A DNA stretch of 64,000 bases from a virus, in IMG/VR virus record IMGVR_UViG_3300012928_000001, positions 1 to 64,000 of that record; one strand, written 5' to 3'. Below are positions 6,962 to 14,109 of the stretch, one piece after another. Position 1 is the first letter of the stretch. Each line of letters starts with the position of its first letter. The position numbers were made by a program, and so were the translations under genes. The notes under the pieces were generated by a model. It was given only the letters and a program-made list of their open reading frames with translations. It did not search any database and was not told where the DNA came from.

Positions 6962-7210
6962 ATGGCATCCGAGCACCCGATCACCGAAATCAGCGCCAAG
7001 TGCGTCTCTAACTCCCGCGTCAGGATCACCGCCAACCTCGACGGCCACGCCGAAATCACGATCGAGCTCCGCCGCGATGGCGCGCAGGTGATCGCAGAAT
7101 CGGCCAAGTGGCACAATGGGCAGGGCTTCGCTAGCACCGTGCATGTCTCGCGCGTCCCCCGCAACGTTATGCGCGTCTCGAAGAATCTGGCACGCGATCT
7201 GCTCGCCTAA
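6962..7210 (+). CDS. Small unknown protein
   Basis: 82 residues with alternating strand pattern (RVRITANLDGHAEITIELRRDG) and a basic C-terminus. Not recognised. Second gene of the unit starting at 6750. Confidence 0.78.
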   Translation: MASEHPITEISAKCVSNSRVRITANLDGHAEITIELRRDGAQVIAESAKWHNGQGFASTVHVSRVPRNVMRVSKNLARDLLA

Positions 7211-7239
7211 ACTTTTTTCGAAAAATCGCCAGATTGGGG

Positions 7240-7316
7240 TTGCACAGCCTGCACAACTTAGACTAGAGTACTTTCACCGGGGGCGAGAGAGTCCCCGCCA
7301 GAAAGCAGACAAGACC
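7240..7316 (+). promoter_or_regulatory. Class A promoter and leader, copy 5
   Basis: TTGCAC 7240-7245; TAGAGT 7264-7269. Re-registered leader stem CGGGG/CCCCG around a GCGAGAGAGT loop. Confidence 0.85.
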
Positions 7317-7517
7317 ATGCCCACCGAGATCACCTACTTCACCTGCGTTCTCTCCTTCCCCACCAACCCCGACCATCGCACCGCGTGGCACCCCTACTAC
7401 GCCACCGGCAAGCGCTCGCGCCTCACCCGCGGCGCCTTCGACACCGAGCAGGAAGCCCACGATTGGGCGAGCGAGCAGGGGATCCACCCGAGCACCTACA
7501 CTGTCCAGGGCTACTGA
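7317..7517 (+). CDS. Small unknown protein
   Basis: 66 residues. ITYFTCVLSFPTNPDHRTAW followed by a basic patch and an EAHDWASEQG helix; the pattern (strand, strand, helix) suggests a compact alpha-beta fold. Not recognised. Its mRNA is expected to be cut from the next gene by hammerhead ribozyme 2. Confidence 0.78.
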   Translation: MPTEITYFTCVLSFPTNPDHRTAWHPYYATGKRSRLTRGAFDTEQEAHDWASEQGIHPSTYTVQGY

Positions 7518-7526
7518 GCCCGCTCC

Positions 7527-7544
7527 GGGGCCCACGAGGGCCCC
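7527..7544 (+). promoter_or_regulatory. Perfect 7-bp hairpin directly upstream of ribozyme 2
   Basis: GGGGCCC/GGGCCCC around ACGA, no T-run, one base before the ribozyme. Same arrangement as at 3197-3217. Confidence 0.75.
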
Positions 7545-7545
7545 A

Positions 7546-7601
7546 CCCGTCCGACCCCTACCGCTGGGGCGCTGATGATGGCCCAGCAAGGCCGAAACGG
7601 G
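7546..7601 (+). ncRNA. Hammerhead ribozyme 2
   Basis: Stem III CCCGU (7546-7550) pairs with ACGGG (7597-7601). The cleavage nucleotide is C7551. Stem I is CG-A-CCCC/GGGGCG with a bulged A. Core CTGATGA is at 7572-7578. Stem II GGCC/GGCC has loop CAGCAA and one unpaired U after the core. GAAA is at 7594-7597. Compared with copy 1, stem III changes from GGCG/CGCC to CCCG/CGGG, so pairing rather than sequence is conserved. The unpaired base at the start of stem II departs from the strict consensus and might slow cleavage. Confidence 0.85.
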
Positions 7602-7616
7602 AAAGCAGGCAAGATC

Positions 7617-7823
7617 ATGACCACCACCGAGACTGTAATCGTCGTCACCTACGCGAATGGAGCGTCCAGCGCGTACCGCTCCCCCGAGACCATGCGCGAG
7701 TGGGCGGCCGACGCGGACCCGATCAACGCCCAAGCGTTCCGCACGATGGCCGACATGATTGATAGCGCCGCGTTGTCGGGCTCCGCGGGGGGCTTTCGCT
7801 TCCGCGTGATGCGCGTGCGCTAA
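7617..7823 (+). CDS. Small unknown protein
   Basis: 68 residues. ATG 7617 is preferred over ATG 7575 because 7575 lies in the ribozyme core and because GGAAAGCAGGCAAGATC just before 7617 matches the end of the class A leaders. The sequence has an N-terminal strand pair (VIVVTYANGASSAYRS) and helices; not recognised. Confidence 0.78.
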   Translation: MTTTETVIVVTYANGASSAYRSPETMREWAADADPINAQAFRTMADMIDSAALSGSAGGFRFRVMRVR

Positions 7824-7862
7824 GCTCGCCAAAAGTTTTTTCGAAAATCTGGCGATCTGGGG

Positions 7863-7941
7863 TTGCACAACCTGCACAACTTAGACTAGAGTACTTTCAC
7901 CGGGGGCGAGAGAGACCGCTCCCAAGAAAGCAGACAGACAA
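7863..7941 (+). promoter_or_regulatory. Class A promoter and leader, copy 6
   Basis: TTGCAC 7863-7868; TAGAGT 7887-7892. Leader stem GGGGGCG/CGCTCCC with one G-U pair. Confidence 0.85.
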
Positions 7942-8124
7942 ATGCAGATCTTCACCATCTCCGGCGTTACCTACACTTTCGAGATCCTCGGCGCCCTTGC
8001 CAACGCGCGCATTTTGGCCGCCATCGAGATCCGCGCCGAGCGCGGCGAGGACATGAGCTACTTTGACGACCGCATCGCGGCCGTCCAGGCCAAGGCCACG
8101 ATCCGCCCCCGCCGCGCGAACTGA
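7942..8124 (+). CDS. Small unknown protein
   Basis: 60 residues: short strand (MQIFTISGVTYTF) then a helix and a basic tail (IRPRRAN). Not recognised. Confidence 0.75.
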   Translation: MQIFTISGVTYTFEILGALANARILAAIEIRAERGEDMSYFDDRIAAVQAKATIRPRRAN

Positions 8125-8130
8125 GAGATC

Positions 8131-8162
8131 TAGGGCCCCAGGGATGGGGTCCTAACTTTTTT
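8131..8162 (+). terminator. Intrinsic terminator
   Basis: TAGGGCCCC/GGGGTCCTA (one G-U pair) followed by ACTTTTTT. Confidence 0.8.
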
Positions 8163-8183
8163 CAAAAAATCGCCAGATAGCAC

Positions 8184-8260
8184 TTGCACAGCCTGCACAA
8201 CTTCGAGTAATACTTACTCACCGGGCGAGAGAGACCGCCCCCAAGAAAGCAGACAAGATC
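8184..8260 (+). promoter_or_regulatory. Class A promoter and leader, copy 7
   Basis: TTGCAC 8184-8189; -10 TAATAC 8208-8213. Leader stem GGGCG/CGCCC. Confidence 0.85.
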
Positions 8261-8437
8261 ATGACCATCGACAAGTCCAAGCCCCTCACCACCGGCACCC
8301 GTCACTCCATCGTTTGCATGATTCGCGCCGTTGGCGGCTGCAAAAAGCGCCGCGGACAGGATGTCTGGGACACGGTTGATGGTGATGTCCTCGAAATCCG
8401 CGCACACGGCGACACTCTTGCGCTTTTCGCTCGCTGA
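8261..8437 (+). CDS. Small unknown protein (58 residues)
   Basis: Begins MTIDKSKPLTTG and ends DTLALFAR. It starts at the exact position every class A leader predicts and keeps the GC-rich third-base bias of its neighbours. Basic middle (GGCKKRRGQ) and a closing strand pair (VLEIRAHGDTLALF). Not recognised. Confidence 0.75.
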   Translation: MTIDKSKPLTTGTRHSIVCMIRAVGGCKKRRGQDVWDTVDGDVLEIRAHGDTLALFAR

Positions 8438-8466
8438 TCACGCACCCCCACCGGAAAGCCAAGATC

Positions 8467-8748
8467 ATGACCACCGCGACGCCCATCACCATCGAGACCC
8501 GCCCACTCGCCTACTTTCGCGCCCACGCGGAGCCCCACCCCGCACGGGTCGACCTGAACAGCTTCCGGGCCGGCTGGATCCTGTGGTGTTACCTGCGCGG
8601 TGACGAGGACTGCAAGAATGGCGCGGAGCTCATGGGCTACCAATACGCGGCCGAGTACAACGACAACGGGGGCGGCGCTCGCCCGAGTGCGGAAGACGCG
8701 CAAGATCTTGACGCGAGCGATATCAAGCAAGCGATCGAGTGGCTCTAA
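8467..8748 (+). CDS. Small unknown acidic protein
   Basis: 93 residues, acidic C-terminal half (SAEDAQDLDASDIKQAIEWL). Two Cys, one Trp-rich stretch (GWILWCYLRGDEDC). Not recognised. The 29-base gap keeps only the end of the class A leader (GGAAAGCCAAGATC). Confidence 0.78.
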   Translation: MTTATPITIETRPLAYFRAHAEPHPARVDLNSFRAGWILWCYLRGDEDCKNGAELMGYQYAAEYNDNGGGARPSAEDAQDLDASDIKQAIEWL

Positions 8749-8776
8749 CTTTTTTCGAAAAATCGCCAGATTGCTC

Positions 8777-8855
8777 TTGCACAACCTGCACAACTTCGAG
8801 TAAGGTTCTTTCACCGGGGGCGAGAGAGACCGCTCCCAAGAAAGCAGACAAGATC
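8777..8855 (+). promoter_or_regulatory. Class A promoter and leader, copy 8
   Basis: TTGCAC 8777-8782; TAAGGT 8801-8806. Leader stem GGGGGCG/CGCTCCC. Confidence 0.85.
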
Positions 8856-9188
8856 ATGGCCCTTCCCAAGACCTCCCCCGCCCTCCCCGCCCTGACCCTC
8901 GCCATCCTCGCCGCCGATGGCCGCGAGCTCCGCGAGGCCATGTTCCCGAGCGCCAAGACCGCGGGCGACGCGCTCAAGGCGCTGGGCGCCAAGCGCCACG
9001 GCCGCTCCCGCGTCTTTGACGTCGAGTACGCCGGGCGCACCATGACCGTTCAGATCCACAAGATGGGGCACAACGCGTTCCGCGTTTGGCGCATCGACCA
9101 GCTTCAGGCTTTCTGGGCCGAGACCGTGAGCGAGAGTGTCCTTTCGGACTACAGCGAGGGCCGCGCCGTGATCGAGTACATCGGCTAG
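8856..9188 (+). CDS. Small unknown protein
   Basis: 110 residues. Hydrophobic start, then a helix (AKTAGDALKALGAKRHG) and strand pair with a basic surface (RSRVFDVEYAGRTMTVQIHK). Not recognised; compact alpha-beta composition. Confidence 0.8.
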   Translation: MALPKTSPALPALTLAILAADGRELREAMFPSAKTAGDALKALGAKRHGRSRVFDVEYAGRTMTVQIHKMGHNAFRVWRIDQLQAFWAETVSESVLSDYSEGRAVIEYIG

Positions 9189-9218
9189 AACTTTTTTCGA
9201 AAAATCGCCAGATACCAC

Positions 9219-9295
9219 TTGCACAACTCGCACAACTTCGAGTAGAGTACTTTCACCGGGCGAGAGAGACCGCCCGCAAGAAAGCAGACAAGATC
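9219..9295 (+). promoter_or_regulatory. Class A promoter and leader, copy 9
   Basis: TTGCAC 9219-9224; TAGAGT 9243-9248. The spacer repeat is altered (ACTCGCACAA instead of ACCTGCACAA). Confidence 0.85.
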
Positions 9296-9538
9296 ATGAC
9301 CGCCAAGACCGCTCCCGCCCTCGTCGTCCCCGCCCTCTACGATGTCAAGACCCGCCTGATCCTGGTCCGCGTGAGCGACACGCGCAGCGAGCTTCGCATC
9401 GCTACCAAGCGCGGCGCGGTGCGCCCTTTGGCCAAAAACTCGTTCATCATGGACGCTGCACACGAAAACGCGCTCGCTTACGCCAAAACTCTGCACGCGA
9501 CCCCGGGCGAGCTGTTCGGCTGCGCCATCTACGCCTGA
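9296..9538 (+). CDS. Small unknown protein
   Basis: 80 residues. LILVRVSDTRSELRIATKRG reads as two strands; a helix follows (AAHENALAYAKTLHA). Not recognised. Confidence 0.78.
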   Translation: MTAKTAPALVVPALYDVKTRLILVRVSDTRSELRIATKRGAVRPLAKNSFIMDAAHENALAYAKTLHATPGELFGCAIYA

Positions 9539-9567
9539 ACTTTTTTCGAAAAATCGCCAGATACCAC

Positions 9568-9646
9568 TTGCACAACCTGCACAACTTCGAGTAATACTTA
9601 CTCACCGGGGGCGAGAGAGACCGCTCCCAAGAAAGCAGACAAGATC
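9568..9646 (+). promoter_or_regulatory. Class A promoter and leader, copy 10
   Basis: TTGCAC 9568-9573; TAATAC 9592-9597. Leader stem GGGGGCG/CGCTCCC. Confidence 0.85.
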
Positions 9647-10102
9647 ATGACCACCGAGATCGTTACCACCCCCGCCCTCATCGACATCACCAACATGAGC
9701 GATGCCGCCCTCGACGCCCTACTGGGCCTGGAGCCGGCGCGAGAGCTCTACCGCGTCGAGTGCGGGGAGATGGAGCGCGCCCACGCCAAGTGCCTGTCTG
9801 AGCTCGCCAAGGGCGAGATCGGGGCCAAGGCCCTCCGCGCCGCGGTGGCCCGCGGAGCCCACCCCGTGGAGCTCCAAGACTGGGCGGTCAACGTCCTGCG
9901 CGAGGGCGGGATGCGCCGGGTCGGCCCCGCGCACGTCGCGCTCATGGACAAGGAGCTGCGCGTCGCCCGCTCCCTCAAGATCGAGGCCGACGCCGAGGGC
10001 CTGGAGACCTACCTGCGCGCCCGCCGCGCCAGCCACGGGCTCCCCCGTCTCACCCGCGCCGGCCGTGCGCTCATGTTCGCGCTCATCGCTTACAAGCTCT
10101 AA
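9647..10102 (+). CDS. Unknown helical protein
   Basis: 151 residues, almost entirely helical by composition, with many Glu/Arg/Ala (ELYRVECGEMERAHAKCL and onward). Ends in a hydrophobic helix (ALMFALIAYKL). Not recognised. Confidence 0.8.
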   Translation: MTTEIVTTPALIDITNMSDAALDALLGLEPARELYRVECGEMERAHAKCLSELAKGEIGAKALRAAVARGAHPVELQDWAVNVLREGGMRRVGPAHVALMDKELRVARSLKIEADAEGLETYLRARRASHGLPRLTRAGRALMFALIAYKL

Positions 10103-10111
10103 ACCCGGTCC

Positions 10112-10143
10112 GGGGCCCGATCTAGGGCCCCTCGCAGATTTTT
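10112..10143 (+). terminator. Weak intrinsic terminator
   Basis: GGGGCCC/GGGCCCC stem, then CTCGCAGATTTTT; the T-run is 8 bases from the stem. Confidence 0.5.
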
Positions 10144-10165
10144 CGAAAAAAGCTGGCGATTTCAC

Positions 10166-10242
10166 TTGCACAACCTGCACAACTTCGGATAAGGTCTCTT
10201 CACCGGGCGAGAGAGACCGCCCGCAAGAAAGCAGACAGCACG
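10166..10242 (+). promoter_or_regulatory. Class A promoter and leader, copy 11
   Basis: TTGCAC 10166-10171; TAAGGT 10190-10195. Leader stem CGGGCG/CGCCCG. Confidence 0.85.
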
Positions 10243-10701
10243 ATGACCGCCAAGCCCGCCCCCGCCCCCACCTTCACCGACGACGTCACCACCCGCGCCA
10301 CCCTGCTCACCGGCAAGATCGGCGACGACTGCACGGTCCGTTACGATTTCGCCGAGTACTGGATCATGGTCGATGGCGACCATGTCAAGACCGACGGCAC
10401 GCGCGATGCGCTGCTCAACTCGCTTTCCAAGGCGACCACCCTGGCCGAGGCGCAGGAAGACGCGCGCAATGTTCGCAGGGTCCTCTCGGGCCGCGCCGGT
10501 TACGACCTGCGCAGCATCCGCCTGGTCCGTAAAGTCGGTTTCGTGGTCATTGCGTACGGTTTCGAGCAGGATCTGAGCGAGGACGGCGAAGGGGCGATCA
10601 TGGCCACTGAAAAGGTGCTCGCTGGGGAGCGCCCCACGCATGAGCCGCGCTCGCGCGACTTTTTCCGGGAGTTCATCGCGGCCCGCGCTGCCGCGGCTTG
10701 A
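10243..10701 (+). CDS. Unknown protein
   Basis: 152 residues. Strand-rich N-terminal half (GDDCTVRYDFAEYWIMVDGDHV), then LVRKVGFVVIAYGFEQD and an acidic loop, then an Arg/Ala helix. Not recognised. Confidence 0.8.
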   Translation: MTAKPAPAPTFTDDVTTRATLLTGKIGDDCTVRYDFAEYWIMVDGDHVKTDGTRDALLNSLSKATTLAEAQEDARNVRRVLSGRAGYDLRSIRLVRKVGFVVIAYGFEQDLSEDGEGAIMATEKVLAGERPTHEPRSRDFFREFIAARAAAA

Positions 10702-10710
10702 GGGAAGATC

Positions 10711-10740
10711 TAGGGCCCCTGACGGGGCCCTAACTTTTTT
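10711..10740 (+). terminator. Intrinsic terminator
   Basis: TAGGGCCCC/GGGGCCCTA perfect 9-bp stem, then ACTTTTTT. Confidence 0.92.
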
Positions 10741-10762
10741 CTCAAAAATCGCCAGATACCCC

Positions 10763-10841
10763 TTGCACAACCTGCACAACTTCGAGTAGAGTACTTTCAC
10801 CGGGGGCGAGAGAGACCGCTCCCAAGAAAGCAGACAGACCG
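10763..10841 (+). promoter_or_regulatory. Class A promoter and leader, copy 12
   Basis: TTGCAC 10763-10768; TAGAGT 10787-10792. Leader stem GGGGGCG/CGCTCCC. Confidence 0.85.
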
Positions 10842-11231
10842 ATGCAGACCTGGAAATCCGACCACTCCGACGTCACTCCCATCGTTTACCTCATGAACAT
10901 TCTCGACACGTTCATGTCCCTGCTCGCCGTGGACGGCGAGCGCGAGGCCTACGGCGCGCTTTTCCGCTCCCGCTTCGACGGCGCCGAGATCCCGTTTTGC
11001 GAGGAGAGCGCCCGCGAGCTCGCCCTCGCGGAGATCGCGCCCCTGCTTTACGACTCCGCCGTCGACGGTGACCGCGCGCGGCGCGAGGGCTTCGACTTCC
11101 TCTTCGACGCGGAGCCCGCCGACTACTACCCCGGGCGCTACATGCGCGGCACCCCGCTGGACGCCTACGTGTGCCAGATGCTCGATCTCCCCTACCGCTC
11201 CGCCTTTCCCATGATCTTGATCGCCTGCTAA
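10842..11231 (+). CDS. Unknown acidic protein
   Basis: 129 residues with net negative charge, mostly helical, with an Asp/Glu-rich middle (DFLFDAEPADYYPGRY). Acidic small early proteins are often inhibitors or DNA mimics of host enzymes, but nothing specific is visible here. Confidence 0.78.
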   Translation: MQTWKSDHSDVTPIVYLMNILDTFMSLLAVDGEREAYGALFRSRFDGAEIPFCEESARELALAEIAPLLYDSAVDGDRARREGFDFLFDAEPADYYPGRYMRGTPLDAYVCQMLDLPYRSAFPMILIAC

Positions 11232-11259
11232 CTTTTTTCGAAAAATCGCCAGATACCCC

Positions 11260-11335
11260 TTGCACAACCTGCACAACTTCGACTAGAGTACTTTCACCGG
11301 GGGCGAGAGAGTCCCCGCCGAAAGCAGACAAGATC
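11260..11335 (+). promoter_or_regulatory. Class A promoter and leader, copy 13
   Basis: TTGCAC 11260-11265; TAGAGT 11284-11289. Leader stem CGGGG/CCCCG as in copy 5. Confidence 0.85.
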
Positions 11336-11626
11336 ATGGCCCGCAAGACCCGCAAGCCCGCCCGCGCCTACAAGCCCGCCCGCAAGACCCGCAAGCCCGC
11401 CTCCCGGCGCAAGAGCGGAAAGCAGATCATCGCGGACGCGTGGAACGCGGTTGAGTGCGCGATGGACTGGACCATGGCGTGCCTCGATGACATGCCGGAG
11501 CTGCTGGCCGAGGCCGAGGCCGAGGAAGAAGAGGCGCGCCGCGCGTACAAGCTCGCGGTGGCCACGCACGGCGCCAACATCCCCCCGGCCCTGCGCGCCG
11601 CGGCGATCGCCAAGTTCGCGGCATGA
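11336..11626 (+). CDS. Lys/Arg/Pro-rich nucleic-acid-binding-like protein
   Basis: 96 residues. The first ~30 repeat an ARKTRKPA unit (twice, plus a related third copy), a histone-H1-like tail. A helix with an unbroken acidic stretch follows (LLAEAEAEEEEARR), then an Ala-rich helix. The opposite charges suggest a DNA-binding tail joined to a self-associating or partner-binding helix. Family not recognised. Confidence 0.8.
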   Translation: MARKTRKPARAYKPARKTRKPASRRKSGKQIIADAWNAVECAMDWTMACLDDMPELLAEAEAEEEEARRAYKLAVATHGANIPPALRAAAIAKFAA

Positions 11627-11658
11627 TCAACTTTTTTCGAAAAATCGCCAGATTGCTC

Positions 11659-11737
11659 TTGCACAACCTGCACAACTTCGACTAGAGTACTTTCACCGGG
11701 GGCGAGAGAGACCGCCTCCAAGAAAGCAGACAAGATC
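11659..11737 (+). promoter_or_regulatory. Class A promoter and leader, copy 14
   Basis: TTGCAC 11659-11664; TAGAGT 11683-11688. Leader stem variant GGGGGCG/CGCCTCC. Confidence 0.85.
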
Positions 11738-12064
11738 ATGACCATCGAGATCACCGTCACCACGACCGCCCCCGCCCCCCCCCGCGTCACCGCCAACCCC
11801 GAGTGGTCCAGCATCGGCGCCACCCCCGACGCCGAGAACACCTGCCCCGCGGAGCGCGCCCGTCCCGAGCGCAAGGGCCGCCTGGAGATCGTGTCTCTGA
11901 GCAACGACTCGGTTTGGTCCCTGACGGATTGCACCTTGGATCAGGCCCGGCACATCCTGGATCAGGTTCAGGCCACCGGCGACAAGGATGCTGCGCTCAT
12001 GGTGGGCGGCGCGTGGGACGTTCGCCCCGCGAACTACCTGATCACCCTGTACCGCTGCGCCTGA
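11738..12064 (+). CDS. Small unknown protein
   Basis: 108 residues. A Thr/Pro-rich N-terminus, then LEIVSLSNDSVWSLTD, a helix (TLDQARHILDQVQAT) and a final strand. Not recognised. Confidence 0.78.
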   Translation: MTIEITVTTTAPAPPRVTANPEWSSIGATPDAENTCPAERARPERKGRLEIVSLSNDSVWSLTDCTLDQARHILDQVQATGDKDAALMVGGAWDVRPANYLITLYRCA

Positions 12065-12085
12065 GATTTTTTTTTTATAAATCGC

Positions 12086-12164
12086 TTGCACAACCTGCAC
12101 AACTTCGAGTATATAGATCTGGCGGGGGCGAGAGAGACCGCCCCCGCCGAAAGCAGACAAGATC
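12086..12164 (+). promoter_or_regulatory. Class A promoter and leader, copy 15
   Basis: TTGCAC 12086-12091; -10 TATATA 12110-12115. The longest leader stem of all, GGCGGGGGCG/CGCCCCCGCC, 10 bp and perfect. Confidence 0.87.
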
Positions 12165-12473
12165 ATGCGCTACTCCCAGACCGCCCCCACCAAATCCGAT
12201 CTACAAGCGATCCGCGCGCTTGGAAAGTCCCTCAACCTTTCAAGCCCGCTACGCGTGCGCAAAAACGCCGGATCTCTGCGTTACAGCGCCACGGTCAAGT
12301 GCCTCGATATCTCGACTGGCGAGGCTATCGCCCTCCTTGAAGGACTGAGCGCGCTGGGTTTTGACAGTGGCGTCCCGGGGGGCAAGTTTGATCTGGCGCA
12401 CACCATTGCGCAGACGAAAACGCATGGGTTTACCACCGTCAATCTACAGGTGTCGCGCTGGGTGCGCGGGTAA
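12165..12473 (+). CDS. Small unknown protein
   Basis: 102 residues, basic. Helix (KSDLQAIRALGKSL), strand, LDISTGEAIALLEGLSALGF helix, strand. Not recognised. Last gene of the class A array. Confidence 0.78.
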   Translation: MRYSQTAPTKSDLQAIRALGKSLNLSSPLRVRKNAGSLRYSATVKCLDISTGEAIALLEGLSALGFDSGVPGGKFDLAHTIAQTKTHGFTTVNLQVSRWVRG

Positions 12474-12497
12474 GCACAACTGAAAGGATCTCGACCG

Positions 12498-12974
12498 ATG
12501 ATCGTCTACCGCGCCAAGATCAATCGTCCCGCCTCCACTCGCCGCCCCGCAACCGACACGCGCGGCATGGATCCTCGCGTCGCCGCGCAGCACCGCAAGC
12601 GCGACAGCACGGGCCTCGCTGCCGAGGGCAGCCACGCGGGCGGACCCTGCCCCGCTGTGTGCCTCGCGTCGCTCACTGGGTGGTCCTACGGGGAGGCCAG
12701 CACCTTCCTCGCCCAGTACGGCTATCGCCGCGCAGGGTTGACGAGCACGGCGATCAACCGGGCGATCGCCAAGGCCATCGACGCACCCACCCGCCGGCTT
12801 TCGATCTCCATTGGGGCCACGGTCGCGCAGGTCGCCCGCGAGTTCCAGCGCCAAGGCGCAACCGGCTGGATCTACTCCAGCAATCATGTGATGCCCGTCA
12901 TTGACGGCGAGATCCAAAACGCATCGAAAACTCAGTTGCGCATGAAGTGTGAGGAGGCCCATGCGTTCGTCTGA
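12498..12974 (+). CDS. Papain-like (cysteine-protease-fold) protein
   Basis: 158 residues. Order of elements: a Gly-Pro-Cys near residues 49-51 (GGPCPAVCLASLTGWSYGEA), a helical section, ATVAQVAREF, then NHVMPVIDGEIQN. The pattern is nucleophile Cys followed by ATG/LTGxxY, then a His in HVMPVxDGxI and a terminal Asn. It matches a widespread phage protein family with a papain-like fold, giving a candidate Cys-His-Asn triad. No substrate is known. AAAGGA lies before the start. Confidence 0.72.
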   Translation: MIVYRAKINRPASTRRPATDTRGMDPRVAAQHRKRDSTGLAAEGSHAGGPCPAVCLASLTGWSYGEASTFLAQYGYRRAGLTSTAINRAIAKAIDAPTRRLSISIGATVAQVAREFQRQGATGWIYSSNHVMPVIDGEIQNASKTQLRMKCEEAHAFV

Positions 12975-13368
12975 TACTCACCCGAGCTTCGCTATCGTGG
13001 CGGTCCGCGTGACCGCGTCGGAAGCATCAATCATCCAAGACTTACTGGCCCAACGTGGCAAGGATTTTGAACCGCTCGCGCGCAAGTTCGCCGCTGCAAT
13101 GACGCAGTGCATTTTCACTCGCGCCATGGATCGGGACTATCACAACGGACTCGACGAGCGCCGCAAATGGCTTGTCCGTGTCCCGCTGGACAGCAACCGC
13201 AAGCCCGGTGATTTCGTGAACGTCTCGCGCCGAGACTCCACTACATCATCGGTCAAGCTCGGTCCCATGATCCGCAAGGGCCACCGCTACGCCTACCACA
13301 CCACGGACCGCAAGCGAGCCGAGGGCGAGCCCAAGGCCGAACGGAAATACCGCTACTCGGAAGTGTGA
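12961..13368 (+). CDS. Unknown protein, paralogue of the gene at 26.4 kb
   Basis: 135 residues. ATG 12961 follows GTGAGGAGGCCC, a strong ribosome site. Residues ~15-110 align with the protein at 26449: an N-terminal AVRVTASEASIIQDLL helix region, then KWLVRVPLDSNRKPGDFVNVSRRD and RYAYHT, against EWFIRAPKNTFAVGDLVMVRRRD and YEWYT. A basic tail follows. Not assigned to a family. Confidence 0.78.
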   Translation: MRSSDTHPSFAIVAVRVTASEASIIQDLLAQRGKDFEPLARKFAAAMTQCIFTRAMDRDYHNGLDERRKWLVRVPLDSNRKPGDFVNVSRRDSTTSSVKLGPMIRKGHRYAYHTTDRKRAEGEPKAERKYRYSEV

Positions 13369-13405
13369 CTCACGCCCCCATTCGGCCTACAGAGAGATAC
13401 CTCCA
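13364..13405 (+). promoter_or_regulatory. Degenerate class B promoter
   Basis: TGTGAC 13364-13369 (containing the previous TGA stop), 18-nt spacer, TACAGA 13388-13393, then 12 bases to ATG 13406. Confidence 0.65.
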
Positions 13406-13864
13406 ATGACCGCTCACCACTACACGCCCGATCCCTCGATCCTCATCATCACCGGCCCGCAGTTCCGAAAGCAGACACGCGCCGAGCAGGTCGCCCAGTA
13501 TGACGCACAGTTGCGATTCATCATGGAGGCCATCGCCAACACTCCGACCACGCCGACAAAGCCCACCGACGTGATCGAGATCCGCGTGCTACTCACGCGG
13601 AAGCTCTTCACCGCCGTGCATGACGTGCTGAATCGGAACGGGTGGGAAGTCCACGAGGGCGAGCCCAACCCCGCGGGTCACCGCGGTGACGGTACATGGC
13701 CGATCATGCTGCGCCCGTCGATCGTGCGCGGGCCCAGCACGCGCACACAGCCCGTAGACACCGTCGAGAGCCCGCCGGCCGGCTGGGCGCCGCCCCCCGA
13801 CTGGATCCGCACTCGGGACGAAGCGCGCGCCCGTCTCGTGGCCGCCACGGAGGGCGAGGAATGA
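13406..13864 (+). CDS. Unknown protein
   Basis: 152 residues. Central IEIRVLLTRKLFTAVHDVLNRNGWEV suggests an alpha-beta domain. The C-terminal third is Pro-rich and ends in an acidic helix (ARARLVAATEGEE). Not recognised. Overlaps the next gene by 4 bases. Confidence 0.78.
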   Translation: MTAHHYTPDPSILIITGPQFRKQTRAEQVAQYDAQLRFIMEAIANTPTTPTKPTDVIEIRVLLTRKLFTAVHDVLNRNGWEVHEGEPNPAGHRGDGTWPIMLRPSIVRGPSTRTQPVDTVESPPAGWAPPPDWIRTRDEARARLVAATEGEE

Positions 13865-14109
13865 GCGGCGCGTGTCAGGCCTACTACGCCCCGATCACCA
13901 TCGGACCGCGTACCGGCGTGGTCATCGTGAGCGCCCCCGACAAGCCCACCGCGCGGCGCATGATCGCGGAGCACGTGCGGGATAACGTGCCCATTGAATC
14001 GCGCTACATCTCAGGCAAAGGTCTCTACATGGGGCCCAGCATGAACGCGATCCAACCCGTCAACGGCGACCCCGGTAAAGTCGTCTACTTCGATTCGGGG
14101 GTGTCCTGA
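13861..14109 (+). CDS. Small unknown protein
   Basis: 82 residues; GACQAYYAPITIGPRTGVVIVSAPDKPTARR then a helix and a short C-terminal strand. GGCGAGGA precedes the ATGA-overlapping start. Not recognised. Confidence 0.75.
   Translation: MSGACQAYYAPITIGPRTGVVIVSAPDKPTARRMIAEHVRDNVPIESRYISGKGLYMGPSMNAIQPVNGDPGKVVYFDSGVS

Noticed and set aside
9189-9205. TTTTTTCGAAAAA blocks as terminators in the class A gaps
   Set aside because: The self-complementary part is A/T-only and has no GC stem. Its fixed distance upstream of TTGCAC suggests an upstream promoter element instead.
5029-12164. Regularly repeated ~80-base sequences that could suggest a CRISPR array
   Set aside because: The repeats are promoters and leaders, separated by protein genes of varying length, not by short unique spacers.
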